Assembly: GCA_010094045.1 (NCBI GenBank)
Contig: ML986602.1
Span: 384,718-448,717, forward strand
DNA length: 64,000 nucleotides
Direction: 5' to 3'
DNA from: Lojkania enalia
Lineage: Eukaryota > Ascomycota > Dothideomycetes > Pleosporales
Positions 47,739 through 57,246 of this stretch are shown here, piece after piece; position 1 is the stretch's first letter; each line of letters begins with the position of its first letter. The notes under the pieces are model-generated. The model worked only from the letters and a program-made list of their open reading frames with translations. It ran no database searches and was not told the origin of the DNA. The position numbers and the translations under genes were made by a program.

Positions 47739-48274
47739 TGTTGGTAGCTGGTGCCATAGAAGAGGAAGGGTCGCGTAGATTTACGTTGGAGGGCGGGGTG
47801 CGGGTCATATATGGCCAGGCGGTTACCTGCCTGGCACTTGTGGTCACAGCTTTCTGGTGAAATTTGGGCCCAAAGATTATGTTGTTAAAGGCGGCACTTT
47901 CACTCCAGTTCATGGGCGATAAGTGAGAGCGACACGATTCTCTTTCACTGCGGTTCTACACACCAGGAGTATGCGACAGGGATTTGCATTGAAGACTCTG
48001 GCTGTCGCTTTGTGAGGAAAGTTTTAGTGGTAGGCTTGCATTGTGTCGAGCACGGATAAGTTGATGATTTCATCCATCGAGGTTGCGAGTGTGGATGATA
48101 TCAGCCCTTCTGCTCGAATCAAGTGACAGCAAATCTTATCCAAATTGCCCATTGGAAGCGTGGGCTTCGTATGGGTCACCTTTGGAGGAACCTGTCCTGG
48201 TTCTGCACGAGATGTCAGTCATAACCATTGTGAGCTGCCGTTCAACATATGATCAAGCTAGGACCGAATTACGA
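47739..48274. other. Intergenic region without recognised genes
   Basis: Promoter of the proline-rich gene and undistinguished sequence. No repeat or gene seen. Confidence 0.4.
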
Positions 48275-48648
48275 TTCTAATCCAATAACCGGATCAATCG
48301 CACCTTTTCTGTAATGGCTATGTATTTCTGGATATTCTCATCGGTATTATATATCCGGCTCTCTAGCAGGGCCTGCTTCGTTAGCTCTAAGGCTGTAAGT
48401 TGCTCCTCAAGCTCACTTGGTTGAGCACCCTTCTTACGGCTCTAGACCACGTTTTGCCCATATATCGCTAAGGTAGTGAGTCTAGGAGGAACTAGTCAGC
48501 AACATAGCAGTATAAGCATTATCCCTTGTTAGGTATTAGGACATATGATTGATAGCTACGGAGGATCAATGCTATTTATACCTTCTATCCTAGTGTCACA
48601 TGATATAAAAGCTAGTTCTCAATAGGAGTTGTGCCTTATAACCTTACA
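48275..48648 (-). mobile_element. Family B LTR with attached internal retroelement fragment
   Basis: The LTR runs 48648-48527 on the minus strand, from TGTAAGGTTATAAGG to CCTAATACCTAACA, with a TATAAATAGC box. Beyond it, about 48420-48275, a coding-like frame reads ELEEQLTALELTKQALLESR and YNTDENIQKYIAITEKV, a helical sequence as expected for the start of an LTR-retrotransposon gag. It is cut off afterwards. This is the only family B copy with apparent internal sequence and indicates that the short repeats are LTRs. Confidence 0.65.
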
Positions 48649-50070
48649 TTTCTCACCAAAGTTAACGGTGCTATAGCGCGGAGACAGTTGTGAGTTTTCC
48701 GGACTCCACAAGGAACAATAAGGGGTATGATAACAATCTCCTGTTTTGACTAGAGATGCCCTTTTGATGTCTAGTGCGGAATTCATAGTCACGAGACTCT
48801 CTGTGGACACTGGCCAAGATTTTGTGTTATACGAATGAAATGGCACGCCTAAACTATGAATTGATGAGCACGATTCTCGGTCATTTGGAAGACAATGTAT
48901 GAGTTCTAAATAGGTTTTTTGTATTATATAAATGAAATGACATGCCTAAATTATTAATAACTTTTGTCAAGGAAATCAAGCTTTTACGGGAAGTGATAAT
49001 TTATCTTGAGAGGTTAAGAAATTGGCCAGGTACCTTCAAGTGTAGGACCGACACAGCATTCTTCTGATTTACTTTGGCGCAAGCGAATAGTTGCCGATAT
49101 GCCTCGTAATATCAGATTCTGTGGTTAAGACACAGTGGTGTACTTCGCTAGTAGAGCATGATTGAAAACTCCTCAATACTGAAAAGAAGAGGAGAGTAAG
49201 TAATAGATAAAGAAAAGCTGTTGTATCGAAATGATCATGGGAATACAAGTTCCGCACCAGTGAATGTCCGAGAATCAGAGCATTGATAATCGGGGACGAA
49301 TACCCAGGTTCCTTGTACAGTTGATGCTTTTTTTGTGTGTTTATATTGTCTTTCTTCGCTACAGTATCTAGTTTGGGGTGAACAAGTAGCTCGTTTTCTT
49401 ACATTTGCCCAGAGCCCACTCTTATCAGTCACTACGTAAAGAAGTGCTCCGTATTATTGTTCAGACTGTGAATAATGCTATTTCGGAGGCGGGAAAACCC
49501 CGAGGCGTCTCGTTCCGTTCTCAGCGCCAAGAAATCACAATATCAACAATAGCACGCGCAAATTAGATCACGTGCTAATCCGCGTTCACTGGCATAAGAC
49601 CAAAACAAACTGTCGTCTCACCCACTCAAAGCCAATACTAAATCCTCCACTCTTAAATTCCACACAACTCCACACGCATAGTCACAACTACCAACTCCGC
49701 GACCGCAGCAACCTATGTTTCTTGCCTCAAATCTTGATTCTTCTCATCTTCAGCTTCACAGTGCACACATTCTAGGTCAGTGCTAGCCTTCCACCGTGAG
49801 CCGTTCTCCAGAAAGTTGACCTGTGTCACTACGCTAGATTATCGCACGCCGCATTCAACGCTACTTTGACCATCCAGAGTCACTACACCTAAACCTTACA
49901 TGCTGCTCTTGAAGTTATTTTAGCGAGCCTCGTCACTCACGCCTAGAGTCTCTCTAGAGCCTCCAAAGTCTTCAAAGACCTTCATTGTTCTAGGAGACAG
50001 ATCGCATTGGTTTAGACGCCCTTTTTATCTTCAATTCCGAATTCTAATAACCACCCGTGTCATCCTCACA
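48649..50070. other. Intergenic region upstream of the repeat-protein gene
   Basis: The first part is A+T-rich and featureless. From about 49570 the plus strand becomes C/T-rich up to the start codon at 50071, consistent with a fungal promoter and long leader. Confidence 0.45.
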
Positions 50071-51717
50071 ATGGGCGCCTTCGCTCACATCGGTCCGGTC
50101 TTCGGCAAGAGCGCTCCCTCTAAGAATCTTAAGTTCCCTAGAAACGCCAATATGACCGCAGCCGAGATCCTCTGCTTCTTCCCCTACTGGCTCAAATCTG
50201 CTGACGTCGTCTACCGTCTTGTCGCAAACGGCATGACATCCAAGAACTGCACCATCATGATCAATGCTTTCCGAGCCTTCGAACCCGGCCCTACTACCTC
50301 CAATGGCATCTATCACATGCTCAAGGATACGATGAGGGGGTTTGGACACAAAGATTGGACTGTCACCAAACATCAGGAAATTGTTCCAGAGGACTGGACA
50401 CACAATGTTATCGCTGTTGGAGGGTTCCGTACTCACGCAGAGGACTTTCCCAAGCGTTCGCATCACAGCCCCCTTGTGCCCTCTGTGCCTTTCGCGGACC
50501 TAGGTGTAGACGTCAAGATGTTTCCGGACGGCGATGATGCCTTGGATGTCACTCGCTGCATTAAGTATGCCGTGGAACATCCAGACGAGAAGTGGAACTT
50601 TCCTACGGACTACGCAATGTTGCTCGAGAAGGTTGGGGGTGCGAAGAAGGTTGAACAAGAGCATTGGGACGGAAGCGTCTTCAATCGATGGAATGGCGTT
50701 AAAGGGTATCACACAAAGCCTGATGATAAGTTCAAGGCAAAAGGAAGGAGGTTGAAAAAGAAGAGGAAGACGGAAGAAGAGCAAGCCGGTGAGACGGAAA
50801 TAATTGAGCAAGCTCCAGCGCGAAAGAAAAAGAAGACTGGATGCAGGAAATCAACACCAGCAGATAATACTAAGTATGAAAAGATCAGCGATAAAGAGAA
50901 TCTTCTTCCTGTTCGTTTTGGAACGACAGAGACTGTGGCCCCTGACCAGGGTAGTGGTAGTCTGTGGTCGCCGCCGCATTTTCTCCCTCTCTCATTGGAT
51001 CTAGGCCATTTGCCAGCACACAGTTCTGAGCATGGAAAGGCCTGCTATAAAGAGAATATCCTCCCTAGTTATGCTGGCGCGACCGATATTATGGACCCTA
51101 ATCAGGGTGTTAGTGGTGCATGGTCGCCTTCACATCTATTCCCTTCTCCGCTAGATTCGAACCATTCAACGGCTTCGGAAACACCTATTCCCCACTCTAC
51201 CGGATTGGTCAAAGGGAATCCTGATCAGAATGCTGGCAGTTCATGGCCTCCCTACCATATATCTCCCTCTCAATTTGATTTAGACCATTCGACAATCCCA
51301 GAAAACTCTATCCCCTACTCTGGCGACTTGTTCGAGGGAAACTCTAATCTGCAGGGTGCTAGTAGTTTGTGGCCGTCTTCGTGTATCATTCCCTTCCCGC
51401 TGGATTGGGAGCGTTCGGCTATTTTGGACAACTCTTTGACCTACCCTACCGGCTTCGTCCAAGGGAACTCTGATCAGGGTGATAACTGTTTGTCGTCATC
51501 TCCACATCCGCTCCCTCCCCAGGTAGATCTGCACCCTCCACCATTTTCGGGAACTGGTTCTACTCCCTCCACAGCCTTCTTCGAAGAAGCTTTTGCGAGT
51601 ATGCCACCCTCGACACCCGGCATGCAGGCCCCTGTTGATCCATCCGGCGAGGCCCAACTTGATAATGGCCCGTATTACCAGGGTCTAAATCCTTATAACC
51701 TTATGTATCCGTACTAA
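50071..51717 (+). CDS. Unknown protein with a conserved N-terminal domain and five degenerate 41-residue repeats
   Basis: A single exon encodes 548 residues. Residues 1-212 look folded (NMTAAEILCFFPYWLKSADV, DWTHNVIAVGGFRTH, RCIKYAVEHPDEKWNFPTDY, WDGSVFNRWNGVKGY). A basic stretch with bipartite nuclear-signal character follows (226-256, RRLKKKRKT and RKKKK). Residues 276-488 contain five degenerate repeats of about 41 residues with the frame E/DNxxP...GN.DQ..GSSLW.P.H..P.PLDLDHS. The C-terminus is Pro/Ser-rich and ends in aromatic PYNLMYPY, like some activation domains. A decayed paralogue lies at 54430-54860. I do not recognise the family; a nuclear role is inferred from the basic stretch only. 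Confidence 0.75.
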   Translation: MGAFAHIGPVFGKSAPSKNLKFPRNANMTAAEILCFFPYWLKSADVVYRLVANGMTSKNCTIMINAFRAFEPGPTTSNGIYHMLKDTMRGFGHKDWTVTKHQEIVPEDWTHNVIAVGGFRTHAEDFPKRSHHSPLVPSVPFADLGVDVKMFPDGDDALDVTRCIKYAVEHPDEKWNFPTDYAMLLEKVGGAKKVEQEHWDGSVFNRWNGVKGYHTKPDDKFKAKGRRLKKKRKTEEEQAGETEIIEQAPARKKKKTGCRKSTPADNTKYEKISDKENLLPVRFGTTETVAPDQGSGSLWSPPHFLPLSLDLGHLPAHSSEHGKACYKENILPSYAGATDIMDPNQGVSGAWSPSHLFPSPLDSNHSTASETPIPHSTGLVKGNPDQNAGSSWPPYHISPSQFDLDHSTIPENSIPYSGDLFEGNSNLQGASSLWPSSCIIPFPLDWERSAILDNSLTYPTGFVQGNSDQGDNCLSSSPHPLPPQVDLHPPPFSGTGSTPSTAFFEEAFASMPPSTPGMQAPVDPSGEAQLDNGPYYQGLNPYNLMYPY

Positions 51718-52278
51718 AAGTAAACTGGTGCTTGCGATGTTGGTATCCCTGCGAAACTGGATTCGGAAACATCAGGAGGGGCTTGCTTGTTGGTAGGGCT
51801 CAAATGTGGTTTGAATTCCTCTAGTGGTAATTGATCTCTACGTTTGGACTGGTGAATCCCTGGGACGGGTACTTTTCCCCTCACGAGGTTGGCATTTTCC
51901 ACTTGATTGGTATTGTAATATTATTCAATGAGACGCCCATTATATCAAATGAATGTTCTGGATTACAAAGCAATAATTGACGTGGTTGATGAGATTTCTG
52001 CTACCGACAGAAGCACAAAGACAGAGAGAGGGGGGGGGGTTATTCACCTGTATGGCGAAAGATAAAGTGCTCCTAATAATATCCAGTTCCTTCTTCAAGA
52101 ATTGCCGTGAACTGGGGGCCTGGGAGACACCGATAATTGATGATTTAGCTACACAATCACTACCGATTCGTCTCCAATGCTTTAAAGTAGAGCCCATTTA
52201 ACGCGTCACACTTCGTAGGCATAATCTCCCTTCACCTCTTCACGGACCCTACAAGGCTCTCCTACCCTAACCCAAATC
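51718..52278. other. Downstream intergenic region
   Basis: 3' flank of the repeat-protein gene. It contains a G-run (52031-52039). No gene seen. Confidence 0.45.
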
Positions 52279-52836
52279 ATGGCTCACCTCTTGTCAATCC
52301 TAAAAGAGCCGAATCATCCGGTCGAATAGGAATGCTCTTCCCTTCGCAGAAATAGAATCAACTACAAGGAATCCGGCTCCGAAGAAGACGGCCTAGTCGG
52401 TGTTAGATTGGCTCCAAAGAAATTCAATAACTCTGAAACAGACCTGTCGTCTCCAACAGAGCTTAGCGAGGAGGCCGATTTCGAGGCTAGTATCGGCCTA
52501 GAGAAAGAAGAGTCAGAGAATTCAAGTAGTCCAGCTCCTCGACTAGATAGCCTCTTCAGAGTTCAGAGACGTGCTTTGGAAGATAGTGTAGAATTGGGAT
52601 TCTCAAAGAATGATAAGATAGATACGACACCAAACCCATCGATTCCACGCTCACGCCGCGCAGCTGGTCCTGGTAGAGCTAGCGGTGGTCTCGCCTGTGC
52701 ATGTGCTTGCCGAGGACGTCTACCTCGCAAAGACAATATCGACTGGCAGAGCGATCGCTCTAACTCTAGCAGAGACACTAACCGCGGCCACCTGGACAGT
52801 CGAGGTCGAGTCTTACAAGAGAGATCACGAAGTTAG
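52279..52836 (+). pseudogene. Unknown coding sequence with one in-frame stop
   Basis: From ATG 52279 the frame reads MAHLLSILKEPNHPVE, then a TAG at 52327, then continues open as ECSSLRRNRINYKESGSEED up to the stop near 52836. The downstream part is Ser/Glu-rich and then Arg/Gly-rich (SIPRSRRAAGPGRASGG, CACACRGRLPRKDN). One stop in 185 codons suggests a recently broken gene, an intron near the stop, or a start downstream at 52408. Family unknown. Confidence 0.4.
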
Positions 52837-52969
52837 CTAACCACTATGGACAAGATGATTGGTGCTAATGAAAATAAATTATTACCGGACTAAAAAAAAC
52901 AGAGCCTATCGATCCCATTATAATTGATGCGGGCAAAAACTACGGGAAGCGCACGCCTGCTTTGTTAGA

Positions 52970-52999
52970 AGGAGGCAATTGCACATGCCTCATCTAACA
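52970..52999 (+). repeat. 30-bp direct repeat, copy 1
   Basis: AGGAGGCAATTGCA then CTCATCTAACA with a few differences between; a near-identical copy lies at 53591-53620. Confidence 0.6.
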
Positions 53000-53099
53000 T
53001 GTTTACCTCAAGCCACCTGCGCTATCGAAGCACCGTAAGGTCATTACCAATTCCAACGGTATGTTGAAGGAGTCTATTCTATGTTTCTAACGAGACTGA

Positions 53100-53420
53100 A
53101 TACTGAAGATTGAAGCATCCTTCCACGCCGAAGACGGAGCGCCTCATCCATGGGCTAGCGCAATTTCATCTATTCGCTTCAATGGCCCACGCCGAAATCC
53201 TCGGCGGGAATTTCATCGGCTAGCGGGTCTAGACGACGAGGACGTGAGTGATTGGGCAGAAAACATCTGATGGGCGAAGGAGTAGTGGAGGATCTTCGGT
53301 AGCGTATGGGTCGAATACGACTACTACCTCGAGCTCATCACGGAACACAGGAGGAAGAATTTTTGGGCCAGCAAAGCGGCCGTGAAGAGCGGGAAGCTTA
53401 TTTACTAATCGGAGTAGGTT
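53100..53420 (+). pseudogene. Short protein-like relic
   Basis: Plus-strand frames give SFHAEDGAPHPWASAISSIR and FGSVWVEYDYYLELITEHRR followed by NFWASKAAVKSGK, in different frames with stops between. A similar trace (TVPTEDDYNPWAENVGWESQ) occurs near 55205-55265. Low confidence; family unknown. Confidence 0.3.
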
Positions 53421-53590
53421 TGGGCATGGATCTTTCAGAAATATGCCTCCGGATTGGAGCTGTTGACAGCAAGTGGGTTAAACAGTTGATTGTTAAGGCC
53501 ACTTGCAGAAGCTACCTATATACTTCTAAGCTAGTGTTACACGTGATCATGTAAACAGTATACTGGTAACCTTTTCCTACCGATCGTCTA

Positions 53591-53620
53591 AGGAGGCAAT
53601 TGCAACTGTCTCATCTAACA
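53591..53620 (+). repeat. 30-bp direct repeat, copy 2
   Basis: Matches 52970-52999 at most positions. The 621-bp spacing and lack of shared flanks leave its nature open. Confidence 0.6.
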
Positions 53621-53871
53621 GGAGCATCACGTGTGGAGCGACATTCGCAAGATTGCAGATATCATCGGCGGCCGATTGGAAGACTCCTCCTTACCAGAAT
53701 GATATTGAAGTCGAGAGTTGATGTAAGCATGTAGGAATAACATTTCGCTAGGGATTCATGAATCCCGTGGAAGGCGCGTATTGCACCCTCACAAATTCCG
53801 GAAAGCCCGATTGAGATGTATTGCGGTCTTCGTAATTCTGTTAAGTCTAGACTAATGATCATATGTCCACT

Positions 53872-54015
53872 TGTAAACTATCGGGGTAGATGATTAGGAG
53901 AACTGCATTGATTCATATCTACGGAGGATCAAGGCTATTTATACTGTTTGTTCTAATATCACATTTTATCAGGGCTAGTCCTTAATGGGAATCGTGCTAT
54001 GTATATAACTTTATA
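53872..54015 (-). mobile_element. Solo LTR, family B
   Basis: On the minus strand it begins TATAAAGTTATATACATAGC and ends CCCCGATAGTTTACA, 144 bp, with the TATAAATAG box. Flanks are CCACT (53867-53871) and CTACT (54016-54020), a target duplication with one change. Confidence 0.78.
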
Positions 54016-54429
54016 CTACTAATATCCACGCTTTCAATCACTATATTTCCGCACTGGTGTGATGGGGCTTTCTGCCAAGGATAGCGTCTTCTGTGCTCCA
54101 GCATTTAGCTGGAGATTGATTAGCTGCACAGCAACGACATGTACACAACAAACCGCATGCCATAACGCCCCGCCAACTCGACTGGAGACTCTTGCCAACG
54201 TCGGAATGGCAGCGTCAAAGTCCGAAGAAGCCTGACCGCATTGAGCATTAACGTTTCTTCCAAAAACCTCCGCCTTCCAGCACATGCGCCACTCACTATA
54301 GTCGAATTACTAGCTTTCTTCCCTTAGTCAATCACGTTGCCGACATCATGTATCGTCTCATTCCGAGCGGAGGAACACGCGTTACGATATGGAGTATCGT
54401 AGACTCTCAAAGCTCCTTACACAAATAAT

Positions 54430-54860
54430 GGGCTACAAATTCATGCAGCGTGATGATCCAAGCCACAATAAGGAACTCGAGATATGATGATTGGACTACT
54501 AGGAGCTATGATCATTGGCACTCGAAGCGCAAAGCGACATGGGATGAGAATAACATCGAGGTAGGCAGTTTCAAGATGCTGTGCGAAAGTAACAACCCAT
54601 GCAATATAGATATACCGATCCCGTTCTGCGCATTTGGCTGTCGATATCAAGAAGTTCCCTAATAGCGACAACGCGCTCGGCCTTCCCCGAACGGCTAAAT
54701 ACGCCATCGAGCATCTAGAACAGCTGTGGTATTACCCCTACAATTACGATAGGTTGCTGAGAGAGATTGGTGGGCCGCGTCTAGTGAAGGCCGAGAACAC
54801 TAATCGTTAGGCATTCATTCGATGGAAGGTTAATCCTAAAATCGCTGAAGACAAAAGCTA
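54430..54860 (+). pseudogene. Decayed paralogue of the repeat-protein gene at 50071
   Basis: In shifting plus-strand frames it shows DWTTRSYDHW and WDENNIEVGSFKM, matching DWT...W.HNVIAVGGF, followed by VDIKKFPNSDNALGLPRTAK and YAIEHLEQLWYYPYNYDRLL then EIGGPRLVKAENTNR, a stop and AFIRWK. These align in order with VDVKMFPDGDDALDV, KYAVEHPDEKWNFPTDYAML, EKVGGAKKVEQEHWD and FNRWNG of the intact gene (residues 95-210). Neither the N-terminus nor the repeat region is recognisable. Confidence 0.75.
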
Positions 54861-55332
54861 GATCTCGCCTACAGCTCTTGCATGCTTTCACACGTAAATC
54901 TGTTGACAGACATGAAGAATGACAGACGAACCCGGACAACAGATCAAAGGCACTGCGAACGGCAGGCTGATGATGCTAAGCGATCTCGATGACGTAGTCT
55001 CCCGGACAGCACGAGACCCAAACTTACGAGTAGCCGTTATCCACTCGAGTTCCTCCTCCTTGGCCACTACCTGCGCAACATAAGCTACGGTGAGATCACG
55101 CAAGCTTTCTGAAAGAAGGTGATTAGGGCAGATTCGACCCTTTCAGCGCCCACGCCTTTCCTGGTAGTGCGCGTAAATCACCACCTCAATGGTACCTTGC
55201 CAATATCACTGTACCCACCGAAGACGATTATAATCCATGGGCCGAAAATGTGGGGTGGGAATCCCAACAATGGTTGGCCATGGGCATTTGGGTTGGAATG
55301 AGAGCCTAGAGTATATTCGGTTGATTGATAGG
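54861..55332. other. Relic-bearing intergenic region
   Basis: Contains the weak protein-like trace near 55205-55265 described with the relic at 53100. No intact gene. Confidence 0.35.
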
Positions 55333-55477
55333 TGGAAGGTTATATATATGACACGACCCTTACCAAGGATTAGCCCTAATACCATGTGATGCTAGGACAG
55401 ACAGTATAAATAGGCTTGATCCTCCGTAGGTGTGTATTAATACAGTTTTCCCTCCTTATCTGCTTCGATACTTTACA
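55333..55477 (+). mobile_element. Solo LTR, family B
   Basis: Begins TGGAAGGTTATATATATG and ends CTTCGATACTTTACA, 145 bp, with TATAAATAGG in the middle. The flanking 5-mers (ATAGG and ATTAT) do not match, so the target duplication is lost or the copy is recombinant. Confidence 0.72.
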
Positions 55478-57246
55478 ATTATTAAAGTTACTGTTGTTGA
55501 CCATGGCACTCATTTGCATTCCGCGCTAGCCGACTCGCGTTCCTCTCCTGCTTTTCAACTATGAATGCCAGTCAGCATTTCATTTCGAAAACCAATCTCT
55601 CAATTACGGCTTACAACTCCGTTTTCGTCAACTTGTCTTCACCCAGTGAAGGTCCTAGTCTTTGCAAAATTAATGAACTGTCTTTGAGGTTGACGTTTCG
55701 TCACGCTTAGGTCTCACCAGAAGCGGACGAACACCTCGATCATGCCAGCACGGGGCGTGGGAGACCCGATCCGGCTGTGCCTTTGTAGTGATCTGCTTTT
55801 TCAAGTTAAAGTAGAAATGTGGAATGGCAGCGCTTCGCCGCGTAAAGGCTAGTGAAACGGGTGCGAAGCAACTTCTGTATAATTGGGAAATTAAGATGGG
55901 GACTCTCTATGGAAGCAATACCAGATTAAACCACACCGACTTGGATCCAGCCCTAGGCGGTTTTGTTCAGCATTGCTATCGGCCTCTTGGGCGCTTCCGA
56001 GCTGATGAAAAGTAAAAATCTGAGAACATAGAAAAATGCCTAGGTCGTATCTTATATACCACAAATATACTGTTGGTTTCGCTTGGGGACATATCTTGTC
56101 ATCCTTGTCCAACCGCCTATATGCTGCCCTGCGGTATGCCAACCTTACCATGACTCACTTTTATGTAGAGGAATTATAGTCTTGCACAAAAATTTTGGCG
56201 TGATTGGGATGGTACGAATATAAGACATTGTCGTTTTGTTTGCTTTGTCTTCAAGGTTTCAGTCAATGGAGTTCAAAGCGCGATGCTCTGGAATGGATCT
56301 ATCGCGTCGCACCGTCTAGCTGCCACCTGTGACACTGGCAACCCATACCGTTTCGAACTCTCCTTTAGGCAGATTTAATTTAGTAGGCTTGACACGTGTG
56401 GCCCTGACGGGATAGTCCTTGGCTGAAGCGGTCTCCGTTGTCATTATACTGTTAGATTCCATATCCTGTGTCTAGGGAGTAGGAGGACACCCTGTCTCCT
56501 GTCATGGCCTTGTCGTCCACACGGACGATAGTTTTCTCGGCGCTGTGGGTATATAGCGGGGCAGACGAGCCTCGTGGATATCTTCATCTATAGTCGGGCT
56601 AGCTCCGTTACTCTTCAAACTCAGGAACACGTGCTCTCTCTGGGCGCGCTCACGCCGCCTGCTATGGCCCTCAAAGGGTTGATTTGAGGTTTTGTAGAGG
56701 AAAATGCGTTGGCCGACATAGCGCGTCGGGATCAAGTTTGGCCTTTGAGTCGGGGCCATAGACATATAGCAGGGCCGTCATTCTGCATGCATCTCGCACT
56801 ATTCTTATCGTGGATAATCTCTAATATCTAGTGAAAATTATAGGGAAGCTAGTAACTCTAAGAATGTCCGCTGGCTGGAGTGAAATTGGGCTGCCGAACG
56901 AGATTGGGGGTGGATATCACCTGAGACGGCCCGCTGGTTTGAAATTTGTGTATTATTCTCCTCAATGTAACAGGCTGGCATGATGGATCGCAACGTAGCA
57001 ACATCAGATAGAACAGCAGGGGGTAATGTCCGTATATTGTGTAGAGAGAGACGAATCGCTACCATTACTGCAGGGTATGATTCGGCTATTTCAACCTGGT
57101 GTCAGGTGACCCTAGAGGATCAACCCCTAACACAACCATGAGATATTACGCTCAAAATGAAGCTGAAGTTGAGGCTTCTGGGCGGTTCCAAGGATGGAGA
57201 TGGAACAGAACACAATCCCTCCAAGGTCCAAGCATGGACTACATTC
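55478..57246. other. Intergenic region downstream of the fusion gene
   Basis: Several short frames occur. A 48-codon minus-strand frame near 56460-56310 (MESNSIMTTETASAKDYPVR onward) and an 87-codon minus-strand frame at 56765-56502 are the only ones with slight coding character. No family is recognised and I would not call either a gene. Confidence 0.35.
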
